Source: UBA4717 sp045536775 (GTDB taxonomy: Bacteria; Bacillota; Clostridia; Oscillospirales; CAG-272). From it: a stretch of 11,864 nt of DNA. The position numbers were made by a program, and so were the translations under genes. The notes beneath the pieces are model-generated. The model ran no database searches. It worked only from the letters and a program-made list of their open reading frames with translations, and had not been told where the DNA came from. Numbering within the stretch: position 1 is the first letter of the stretch; the number at the start of each line of letters is the position of its first letter. The stretch covers positions 1 through 11,864 of the forward strand of contig JAZSOD010000011.1 of NCBI GenBank assembly GCA_045536775.1, read 5' to 3'. Shown piece after piece: positions 1 to 6,221 of this stretch.

Positions 1-64
1 AAGAATGAACATAAAATGTGTATACAATCCTCTTGCACAACTGTTTACAATCTTGCTCTTGACA

Positions 65-178
65 GGGGACGCCTGTCCCTACAAGGTAAACTCAACGTCT
101 CATCGTAGGGCGGGGATTCGACTTGCGACGATGACGTTTGAAAAAATGCGTGGTAGGGGAGGCGATTCGCCTCCCGTT
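65..178. repeat. 114-bp direct repeat, copy 1
   Basis: This non-coding segment recurs at 248-361 with an exact offset of 183 bp and only two substitutions (111 C to T and 116 A to T in the second copy). It is built of three small inverted repeats: a GTAGGGACAGG-type element read on the minus strand (65-82), an 11-bp stem with a 2-nt bulge (94-106 with 128-138), and a 24-nt module at 153-176 with an 8-bp stem (157-164 with 168-175) and loop ATT. I see no ORF of note. The outer part, 1-64, holds nothing I can recognise. Confidence 0.9.
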
Positions 179-247
179 TGAGATGGAATTTTTCGTTTTA
201 ACGTTGCTTTTTGTGTAGATAAACCTTTTCGTTTTTACGGACAGTCG

Positions 248-361
248 GGGGACGCCTGTCCCTACAAGGTAAACTCAACGTCTCATCGTAGGGTGGGGTT
301 TCGACTTGCGACGATGACGTTTGAAAAAATGCGTGGTAGGGGAGGCGATTCGCCTCCCGTT
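248..361. repeat. 114-bp direct repeat, copy 2
   Basis: This is the second copy of the repeat at 65-178, separated from it by a 69-bp T-rich spacer that shows no feature. All three internal inverted repeats are kept, and the two differences fall in the loop of the central stem. The 24-nt palindromic module lies at 336-359. After it, 376-383 and 398-405 form another inverted repeat (TGTCGGGT with ACCCGACA, 14-nt loop) that abuts the terminator of the PII gene. Confidence 0.9.
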
Positions 362-404
362 CAATTCTCTACAAATGTCGGGTTATGGGTCGGGGTTACC
401 CGAC

Positions 405-442
405 AAAAAACGCTTGGACTTAAATTACATCCAAGCGTTTTT
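405..442 (-). terminator. Intrinsic terminator of the DUF1538-PII unit
   Basis: The stem CGCTTGGA (411-418) pairs with TCCAAGCG (430-437) over an 11-nt loop, and flanking A and T runs lengthen it. Read on the minus strand it ends in six Ts (410-405), just past the PII stop codon at 454. The T-rich plus side at 438-449 means it could also stop plus-strand transcription. Confidence 0.88.
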
Positions 443-453
443 CTTTTTTATTT

Positions 454-1140
454 TTACAGTCCCATTACCGAATCAATGGGGAGAGAGATAACAAGGCCCT
501 TTGCCTCGCTCTTCATACCGAACTTTTCACTCACCGCGCTCATTATCTTCACCTTGTCATCGTGCTTTGCGAGGATAAGAACTATCTCCTTTTCCTCCTG
601 AACGCTGAGCCCCCAGAATCCGACTGCGTCATCATTCTGGATACTGCGGCTGTGAATTACCGTTCCGCCGCCGGCACCCGCCTCTCTCGCGCAGTTCATA
701 ACGTCTGCGCTGAATCCGCGGTCAACCGTAACGGCTATAAGTGCGTGTGTATTTTCCAACATAGGATTCTCATCCTTTCCGCTTTCTGTAGCTTGATTTT
801 GAGTGTCGGTACGCTCTATGATACGAAGCGCAATACTGCTCGCGCCCGTTAAGGGCAGGGTAAACGCGATTCCGCTGTTTACCGCATCGAGTCTGAGTCT
901 TGAATGGAGCAGACCGAGCATCTCACGCCCGAGCTCCTTCGTGACCGTTGTTATAAGTAAGCATTTGTCTATGCTTCCAAAGCCGAGCGTGTCCATGATC
1001 TCACTCGATGCAGTACCCTCGGCGTTAAGCCTGTACTGAAGCGGAACGTTTTTCTCAAGAAACATCTCCGCCGCCCTGTCGGCAAGCTTTGGAGTGGCTA
1101 TCAGAACGAGAGCCTGGTATGACTTTTTACCGTTTGCCAT
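454..1140 (-). CDS. Tandem-domain PII-like signalling protein (DUF1538 partner)
   Basis: This 228-residue protein carries two PII-like domains. Residues about 8-110 form a diverged first copy ending in GIAFTLPLTGAS. Residues 111-128 are a polar linker. Residues 130-228 are the clearer second copy, with ALIAVTVDRGFSADVM, the PII-type GAGGGTVIHSR segment (155-165) and EKEIVLILA near 183-191, ending in GLVISLPIDSV. PII proteins sense ATP/ADP and metabolites and gate transporters or enzymes, so this one probably regulates the membrane protein encoded 45 nt upstream in the same unit; the ligand cannot be read from sequence. I chose ATG at 1140 because GGAG (1147-1150) lies 6 nt before it; the longer frame would need a GTG at 1179 without a good ribosome site. 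The gene ends at a strong terminator. The family call is firm, the function inferred. Confidence 0.85.
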   Translation of the reverse strand: MANGKKSYQALVLIATPKLADRAAEMFLEKNVPLQYRLNAEGTASSEIMDTLGFGSIDKCLLITTVTKELGREMLGLLHSRLRLDAVNSGIAFTLPLTGASSIALRIIERTDTQNQATESGKDENPMLENTHALIAVTVDRGFSADVMNCAREAGAGGGTVIHSRSIQNDDAVGFWGLSVQEEKEIVLILAKHDDKVKIMSAVSEKFGMKSEAKGLVISLPIDSVMGL

Positions 1141-1185
1141 AATTTTCTCCGTTATATTAGAATTAAGCGTCTGCGACACGCCCGA

Positions 1186-2706
1186 TCATTCGAGATCGAT
1201 AATAGCGTCGCTGTCGGGTGTGAGACCTGCGTGACGGGCAAATCTCTTCTGAAGCTTATCTGCCTTGAACTTGTAAACAAGACCCATTGTCTGAATTGCT
1301 ATAAGAGGCGTGAGCGCAACCAGCGCGACCACACCGAACGCGTCTGTCATAAGGTTGCCGCCGAGTGCCTGACAGGTGCCGATGCTGAGGGGAAGCAAGA
1401 AGGTAGAGGTCATGGGACCGCTTGCAACTCCGCCCGAGTCAAACGCGATACCGACGAACATTTTCGGCACGAAAAGCGACATTGCGAGCGCAATAACGTA
1501 GCCGGGGATTATTATGTAGTATATCGGGATATTAAAGAGAACTCTGAACATCGCAAGACCGATACTGATCGCAACTCCTATAGACATACTGCGGTTCATC
1601 GCCTTTACCGAGATTGCACCGTCCGTAACGCTTTCGACCTGATGGTTGAGGACCTGTATCGCAGGCTCTGCCTTGACTATATAGTAGCCGATAAGCATAC
1701 CTATCGGGATTATTATCCAGTTGTACGAAAGGGAGGCAAGCTCACGTCCGAGGAGTGCACCGACGGGAGCAAAGCCCACGTTGACTCCGCACAGGAACAT
1801 AACCAGACCGACGAAGGTATATATCATACCAACGGCGATACGTTTGAGCTGACGCTTCTGAAAGCGCTTCGTGAATATTTGGAACAGAATGAATACTGCG
1901 ACGATGGGGAGAAGCGAAATCAGCACCTCTTCGCCGAAGGAGGGAATCTCAAATCCGAAGACCTTGACCACGTCGCGCGTAGTCGCAACCTTTGCGACCT
2001 CGCCGAGCGAGAACTCTGCCTCAGATGGCTTGAAGAAGCATCCGAGAATAAGCACCGCGAGAATGGGACCGACACTCGAGAGCGCGACCAGACCGAAGCT
2101 GTCGCTTGCCGAGTTTTTGTCGCTTCTCACCGAGGCAAGACCAATACCGAGTGCCATGATGAAGGGCACCGTCATAGGACCCGTCGTAACTCCGCCCGAG
2201 TCAAAGGCTACCGCCATAAACTCTCTCGGGACGAAGAAGGCGAGCACCATAAGTGCTATGTACAGAATAATGAGCAAGAGCGAGAGGCTCATACCGAACT
2301 TTATACGCAGGATTGCGAGAGCGAGGAAGATTCCGACACCTACCGCGACCGTGAGTATAAGAGTCATATTGGGAATGGCGGGAACCTGCTCGGCAAGCAC
2401 CTGCAGATCGGGCTCGGATATAGTAATGATAGCGCCCATAATAAAGCCGATTATCATTACCGCCCAGACCCACTTGGTTTTGGAAATCTGAACGCCGATA
2501 CCCTCTCCAATAGGAGTCATCGCCATTTCTGCACCGAGCTGGAAGAAGCCCATGCCGATTATTAATAGCACCGCGCCAGCGAGGAACATGACCATAGTTC
2601 CAAGCTCCATCGGCACGAGCAGAATGCTGACAAGCATCATTATAAAGGTAATAGGAAGGACCGCTGAAAGAGATTCCAGCGTTTTTTCTTTTAACTTTGG
2701 ATTCAT
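1186..2706 (-). CDS. DUF1538 family multi-pass membrane protein (putative transporter)
   Basis: This is a 506-residue, very hydrophobic protein with about a dozen membrane segments and two DUF1538 units. Three motifs occur twice in the same order: SEPDLQVLAEQV (97-108) and AEPAIQVLNHQV (346-357); AFDSGGVTTGPMT (167-179) and AFDSGGVASGPMT (421-433); DSFGLVALSSVGP (202-214) and DAFGVVALVALTP (455-467). That is an internal duplication, as in many transporters built of two halves. The conserved acidic and glycine-rich motifs could line a substrate path, but the substrate is not known to me. It is the first gene of a unit with the PII-like protein, driven by the promoter at 2745-2773. The start ATG at 2706 follows an AAGGAAGGACGGTGAG tract. 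The family is certain on motif grounds, the transport role is inferred. Confidence 0.88.
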   Translation of the reverse strand: MNPKLKEKTLESLSAVLPITFIMMLVSILLVPMELGTMVMFLAGAVLLIIGMGFFQLGAEMAMTPIGEGIGVQISKTKWVWAVMIIGFIMGAIITISEPDLQVLAEQVPAIPNMTLILTVAVGVGIFLALAILRIKFGMSLSLLLIILYIALMVLAFFVPREFMAVAFDSGGVTTGPMTVPFIMALGIGLASVRSDKNSASDSFGLVALSSVGPILAVLILGCFFKPSEAEFSLGEVAKVATTRDVVKVFGFEIPSFGEEVLISLLPIVAVFILFQIFTKRFQKRQLKRIAVGMIYTFVGLVMFLCGVNVGFAPVGALLGRELASLSYNWIIIPIGMLIGYYIVKAEPAIQVLNHQVESVTDGAISVKAMNRSMSIGVAISIGLAMFRVLFNIPIYYIIIPGYVIALAMSLFVPKMFVGIAFDSGGVASGPMTSTFLLPLSIGTCQALGGNLMTDAFGVVALVALTPLIAIQTMGLVYKFKADKLQKRFARHAGLTPDSDAIIDLE

Positions 2707-2744
2707 GCACTCACCGTCCTTCCTTGAAAATTAATACTAAAATT

Positions 2745-2773
2745 ATTGTAACACACCTGTGTGCCTTTTGCAA
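2745..2773 (-). promoter_or_regulatory. Sigma-A promoter of the DUF1538-PII unit
   Basis: On the minus strand TTGCAA (2768-2773) and TACAAT (2745-2750) are separated by 17 bp. Transcription would begin near 2738, giving a leader of about 30 nt. The spacer contains a short inverted repeat, ACACA-CC-TGTGT on the plus strand (2751-2762), that could be a binding site; this is speculative. Confidence 0.75.
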
Positions 2774-2815
2774 GGCGTTGATCAATTATATTTGTTAATT
2801 TTCACTTTTATACGA

Positions 2816-2844
2816 ATAAAAACGCGCGGAGTTATTTCCGCGCG
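2816..2844 (-). terminator. Intrinsic terminator of the hslO operon
   Basis: CGCGCGGA (2823-2830) pairs with TCCGCGCG (2837-2844) over a 6-nt loop, followed on the minus strand by a run of five Ts (2822-2818). It sits 5 nt after the SLOG gene stop and ends the four-gene minus-strand operon. Confidence 0.92.
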
Positions 2845-2849
2845 AACAA

Positions 2850-3317
2850 TCAAGCAAGATTTATTATTCTGAGGCCGCTTTTTTCGGCGTATTTCACCGT
2901 GTACGCCGTGCCGCCGCGCTCTTCTGTGAGATAGCACACGCAAACCGAGCTTTCGTCAACGAGTCTGCGGTTTCGCTTGTGCATACATCCCGCAGAATAC
3001 CCGTCTGCCGTGTATATGATCTCGTCCGCCGACTTTAGTATATGATCGTAAACGTCTGTGTCGGCACTTCTCCATCCCTTAGTCTGCTCGCGGCAGGGAA
3101 GGATCAGAGTCAGCTTTATAATTGGAAACTCGCGCTTCAGTGCAAGGACGGTCTTTACCGCAAGAGTGTCAAAGCCGAGCGCGCCGCCCGCGGCAAACTC
3201 GGAAAAGCCCTCGTGTATCAGCTCCTTGAGGGTGTCGTAGAGCCTTGACGCCACCGCGGGCGCCGCACAAGGAGCGATCACTCTGTGTCCCGTGAAGCAT
3301 ACGCATAAATTTTTCAT
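2850..3317 (-). CDS. SLOG family protein (DUF1273/YpsA-like)
   Basis: This 155-residue protein has the hallmarks of the DUF1273 branch of the SLOG (Rossmann-like nucleotide-binding) superfamily: TGHR at 9-12, GGALGFDTLA at 44-53, LPCREQTKGW at 73-82, the signature YSAGCMHKRNRRLVD (107-121), and GGTAYTV at 135-141. SLOG domains are thought to bind nucleotides or nucleotide-derived ligands; B. subtilis YpsA belongs to the same group, and its biochemical role is unsettled. The protein is slightly shorter than YpsA (about 180) but keeps all motifs. It is the last gene of the operon, starting 18 nt after the hslO stop, with a GGTGATGACGG tract before ATG. Family assignment is firm, function open. 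Confidence 0.88.
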   Translation of the reverse strand: MKNLCVCFTGHRVIAPCAAPAVASRLYDTLKELIHEGFSEFAAGGALGFDTLAVKTVLALKREFPIIKLTLILPCREQTKGWRSADTDVYDHILKSADEIIYTADGYSAGCMHKRNRRLVDESSVCVCYLTEERGGTAYTVKYAEKSGLRIINLA

Positions 3318-3335
3318 ACCGTCATCACCAATCGT

Positions 3336-4232
3336 TCAGGAAAGATAGGGAAGAAGATCGTCCTTCGTGAATCTGTATCTGTTATTGCAGAACTGACAGC
3401 AGATCTCGATCTCCTCGGGCTTGTTTTCGCGTTTGCACTCGTCGAATATCTCTTCGATATCGGCTTTGCCGATGCTGAGGACCGCACGCTCCATACGGTC
3501 ACGGCAGCAGTCGCAGGCGTAGCCTACCTGAATTTCGTCGAAGATATCGTACTCGATATCCTGCAGAGCGAGTGCCATAAGCTCTCCGGGAGTCTTGCCC
3601 TCGGCTATAAGGTGAGAGATGCTCTTGAAATGGGCGAGATTTTTTTCTATCTTCGTGACCGTTTCGTCATCCGCAAAGGGGAGCAGAGATATGAGAAGTC
3701 CGCCAGCCGCAAGACAGGTGCGGTCGGGGTTTACGAGAACACCGAGAGCGCAGGCACTCGGCGTCTGCTCACTGCTCATAAAATATTCGGTAATGTCCTC
3801 GGCAATTTCGCCGCTGACAAGCTCTATCATACCGCTGTAAGGCTCCTTGAGACCGATGTCCTTGACCACGCTGAGCGTACCTGCGCCGACAGCACCCGAC
3901 ACGTCGAGCTTTCCGTTTGATTTTCTCGGAATGTCAACGTCGGGGTTTTCGATGTAGCCCTTTACGTTGCCCATATAGTCGGACACCGCGAGAGTCACAC
4001 CCGCAGGTCCGTCACCGCGCACCGTTAAGGTGAGGGTGTTGCCGGGGTCCTTCAAGAGCGTTCCCATAAGGGAGGCACCCGTGAGGGTCCTTCCGAGGAG
4101 CGCCGTTGCGGTGGGCGCGGTCTTGTGAAGCCTTATTGCCTCGTTTACCATATCGGTTGAGTTTATAACGAATACTCTCGCGCTTCCGTCGCGGGTCATG
4201 GCGCGGAGTATCTTGCAGTTTTGTTCGGTCAT
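3336..4232 (-). CDS. hslO: Hsp33 redox-regulated chaperone
   Basis: Hsp33 is a cytosolic holdase chaperone that is inactive with zinc bound and is switched on when its C-terminal cysteines form disulfides under oxidative stress. The 298-residue protein shows the N-terminal fold (TATALLGRTLTGASLMG, 41-57; LTVRGDGPAGVTLAV, 69-83; YIENPDVDIP, 93-102; VKDIGLKEPYSG, 123-134) and the zinc switch CDC at 240-242 with CQFC at 279-282. The stretch between the two cysteine pairs is 36 residues, somewhat longer than the 27-32 usual for the family, and an extra cysteine (C243) follows the first pair. I took ATG at 4232, preceded by GGAAAGG (4241-4247); an upstream in-frame start at 4295 would overlap the methyltransferase gene by 47 nt and add residues not typical of Hsp33. 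It lies 16 nt after the methyltransferase stop. Confidence 0.95.
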   Translation of the reverse strand: MTEQNCKILRAMTRDGSARVFVINSTDMVNEAIRLHKTAPTATALLGRTLTGASLMGTLLKDPGNTLTLTVRGDGPAGVTLAVSDYMGNVKGYIENPDVDIPRKSNGKLDVSGAVGAGTLSVVKDIGLKEPYSGMIELVSGEIAEDITEYFMSSEQTPSACALGVLVNPDRTCLAAGGLLISLLPFADDETVTKIEKNLAHFKSISHLIAEGKTPGELMALALQDIEYDIFDEIQVGYACDCCRDRMERAVLSIGKADIEEIFDECKRENKPEEIEICCQFCNNRYRFTKDDLLPYLS

Positions 4233-4248
4233 TTTTGTGTCCTTTCCG

Positions 4249-5010
4249 TTACTTCTTGGCTCTCGCAATAAAATAGTGTCTGTCGTCCTCATCACCTGCG
4301 GGAGTCTTTTTATCCTCTGCGAGCACCTCTAAAACTTCAAAGCCCGCATCCTTCAAATATTTTTCTACGCTTTTTCTTGAATAGCAGCGCTCTCTCTGCT
4401 CTTCGTCGCTGCGGATATACGAGCCGTCCTCCCTCTCCTCGAAGAAGGTGAGGTAAAAATCGCACATTTTTGTTTTCGGGTTGTAGCAGTTCTGCCACAC
4501 GCACATAACGCCATCCTCCTCCAGCACGAAGCAGTTGTCGGAGTATACGTTCTCGAACTTGTATTCGGTGTTCATATCGAAAATGAAAATACCGTCGGGG
4601 TCGAGGTAGTTGTGAACGAGAGAGAACACCTTTTTCAGTCCCGTGGGTGAGGTGATATAGTTTAAGCTGTCGAAGCAGCAGTAGACGGCACCGACCGTGC
4701 CGTAAAGCTCGAATTCCCTCATATCCTGACACAGATAGAGAATGTCGAGTCCCTCCGAGCGCGCGTCCTCAAGCGCCAGAGCGAGCATTTCCTCGGACAA
4801 GTCAACGCCCGTCATATCAAAGCCGCGCCGCGCAAGCTCACACGTGAGCTTGCCCGTGCCGCAGGCAAGATCGAGAAGAAGCGCGGGAACCTTGTTGTCC
4901 TTTGAATATTCCGCCGTCTTTTCAAGCAGAAAATCTGCAAGTCGCGCATAGTCGACCGAGGTGTTTAAGCGGTCGTAAAGCCGCGCTATGCTCGTGTATT
5001 GACTGTCCAT
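4249..5010 (-). CDS. Class I SAM-dependent methyltransferase (YqeM-like)
   Basis: This 253-residue protein has the Rossmann-fold SAM site: motif I LLDLACGTGKLT at 45-56, the acidic residue after strand 2 in GVDLSEEML (D70), QDMREF at 95-100 and DSLNYI at 114-119, then a strand reading GIFIFDMNTEYKF (140-152). The N-terminal YTSIARLYDRLN is typical of small-molecule or tRNA-type methyltransferases annotated as YqeM-like in Firmicutes. The substrate cannot be told. The C-terminal part ends with a family-like HYFIARAKK. It is the second gene of the operon, 18 nt after the radical SAM stop, with an AAAGGAG site 6-7 nt before ATG. Enzyme class is certain, the subfamily less so. Confidence 0.87.
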   Translation of the reverse strand: MDSQYTSIARLYDRLNTSVDYARLADFLLEKTAEYSKDNKVPALLLDLACGTGKLTCELARRGFDMTGVDLSEEMLALALEDARSEGLDILYLCQDMREFELYGTVGAVYCCFDSLNYITSPTGLKKVFSLVHNYLDPDGIFIFDMNTEYKFENVYSDNCFVLEEDGVMCVWQNCYNPKTKMCDFYLTFFEEREDGSYIRSDEEQRERCYSRKSVEKYLKDAGFEVLEVLAEDKKTPAGDEDDRHYFIARAKK

Positions 5011-5028
5011 AAAGCTCTCCTTTGCTAC

Positions 5029-5925
5029 TCAAATTCCTCTGCCGTCAAAAACGGGAATAAAGCTTTCGGCTGCGGCCTCTCCGTCCTGAATAAAGCCGTT
5101 CGACACGCCGATATCTATCGCAAAATCCACGACCTCGTCGTATTCCGCCTCGCTTACCGTGCGGCGAAGCTCGGGGAAGTCCTCAAGCTCACCTACGGGC
5201 GTGTACTGGCTCATTATGCTTATATATATACTGTTGCCAAAGTTGTTATAAAGCTGCTTAATAACCGCCTTTGAGTCATCGACCTGACCGGGAAGCACCA
5301 GGTGACGCACGATGACCCCCTTTTTCATCATACCGCCGATGAATTTAGGGGTCGGCTGCTGACGCACCATCTCGGAGACGGCTTCTGCGGCAAAGGACGG
5401 ATAGTCCTCGGCGTGAGAGTATTTTTTCGCAAGCTCGCCCGACATATACTTGAAGTCGGGTAGATACACGTCAACAAGACCGTCGAGCAGCTTAAGGCTC
5501 TCAACAAGCTCGTAGCCCGACGAATTATACACTATCGGAAGGTCGAAGCCCCGCTTTTTTGCAAGCTTTATCGCTTGTGCGATCTCGGGAATATAGGGCG
5601 TGGGCGACACTAAATTTACGTTGTGAGCTCCCATTTCGCGAAGCTCGAAGAATATCCCGCAAAGTCTGTCAGAATCTATCTCCTTGCCGTGAAGATCGGC
5701 CGAAATTTCAAAGTTCTGACAGAACACGCACTTCAGGGGGCAGCCGGAGAAAAATACCGTGCCCGAGCCCCTTTCTCCCGAAAGGCAAGGCTCCTCCCAT
5801 AAGTGAAGCGAGGCACGCGCGGCAACCATAGAGGAGCCTGCGCCGCAGACACCGTGCTCTCCTGACCTGCGGTCAGCACCGCAACGCCTCGGGCAAAGCC
5901 TGCAACCGTTATTTCTGTACGTCAT
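5029..5925 (-). CDS. Radical SAM protein, PflA-like (COG1313 type)
   Basis: This 298-residue protein resembles the uncharacterised PflX/COG1313 relatives of pyruvate formate-lyase activases. The radical SAM cluster motif is CPLKCVFC with cysteines at 62, 66 and 69, followed by QN. Before it lies a second cysteine group, C8, C11, C15 and C27 (CRLCPRRCGADR, GVCGAG), which could hold metal. Further motifs are NLVSPTPYIPEI (104-115), LPIVYNSSGYE (129-139), DVYLPDFKY (152-160) and VIVRHLVLPG (204-213). The reaction and target are unknown; activase-type glycyl radical formation is only an analogy. It is the first gene of the operon and has the best ribosome site in the window (AAGGAGG, 8 nt before ATG). 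Its leader is unusual: see the palindromic modules at 5961-6074. Family call is firm. Confidence 0.87.
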   Translation of the reverse strand: MTYRNNGCRLCPRRCGADRRSGEHGVCGAGSSMVAARASLHLWEEPCLSGERGSGTVFFSGCPLKCVFCQNFEISADLHGKEIDSDRLCGIFFELREMGAHNVNLVSPTPYIPEIAQAIKLAKKRGFDLPIVYNSSGYELVESLKLLDGLVDVYLPDFKYMSGELAKKYSHAEDYPSFAAEAVSEMVRQQPTPKFIGGMMKKGVIVRHLVLPGQVDDSKAVIKQLYNNFGNSIYISIMSQYTPVGELEDFPELRRTVSEAEYDEVVDFAIDIGVSNGFIQDGEAAAESFIPVFDGRGI

Positions 5926-5960
5926 AGCTTCACCCTCCTTTTACGGTAATACACGGAACC

Positions 5961-6029
5961 CTGTAGGGGCGAACTGTGTTCGCCCGGTCAATGCATCGAA
6001 ATACGGGCGAACACAGTTCGCCCCTACAG
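5961..6029. repeat. Large inverted repeat of two 24-nt palindromic modules
   Basis: Two perfect 26-nt arms (5961-5986 and 6004-6029) flank a 17-nt loop. Each arm contains a 24-nt module (5963-5986; 6004-6027 on the other strand) of layout GTAG-GGG-5 nt-3 nt-5 nt-CCC-G, so each arm is itself a hairpin of 8 bp (GGGCGAAC with GTTCGCCC) with loop TGT or ACA. It falls in the transcribed leader of the radical SAM-hslO operon. There is no U-run, so it is not an ordinary terminator. Confidence 0.93.
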
Positions 6030-6050
6030 ATAGAAATTTAATATCTATTC

Positions 6051-6074
6051 GTAGGGGAGGGGTTTCCCCTCCCG
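6051..6074. repeat. 24-nt palindromic module
   Basis: This is a third copy of the module in this intergenic region: GTAG, an 8-bp stem GGGAGGGG (6055-6062) with CCCCTCCC (6066-6073), loop TTT, final G. The stem sequence differs from the neighbours at 5963-6027 on both sides at once, so pairing is kept. Confidence 0.88.
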
Positions 6075-6087
6075 TTTATCTTATAGT

Positions 6088-6116
6088 ATTATACATTAAC
6101 ACACCACGCTTGTCAA
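6088..6116 (-). promoter_or_regulatory. Consensus sigma-A promoter of the radical SAM-hslO operon
   Basis: On the minus strand TTGACA (6111-6116) and TATAAT (6088-6093) match consensus exactly with a 17-bp spacer. The start site would be near 6081, giving a leader of about 155 nt that runs through all three 24-nt modules before the ribosome site at about 5934-5940. Confidence 0.9.
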
Positions 6117-6221
6117 TCACTGAAGCGTCCGCTTTCTTATTCACATTTACAAAAAATTAACGAGAAATTAAGGGTAAATCAAATATTGGAATGTAAAATT
6201 AGATGAGAAAGGGCGGATTTG

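Noticed and set aside
61..66. TTGACA near 60-64 as a promoter -35 box
   Set aside because: The match is by chance at the edge of the repeat; no -10 box lies 16-18 bp downstream and no plus-strand gene follows.
65..361. A minimal CRISPR array
   Set aside because: There are only two copies of a 114-bp unit with internal palindromes and one 69-bp spacer; no cas genes are present.
293..601. A 102-codon open frame on the plus strand
   Set aside because: It crosses the 114-bp repeat, the terminator and the 3-prime end of the PII gene; there is no plausible product.
1231..2565. A 444-codon open frame on the plus strand
   Set aside because: It is antisense to the DUF1538 gene, very rich in charged residues and His, with no domain, and reflects codon bias of the true gene.
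6121..6200. A promoter for the DUF5685 gene
   Set aside because: Boxes such as TTTACA, TTCACA and TAAAAT occur but none pair at 16-18 bp with a good partner.
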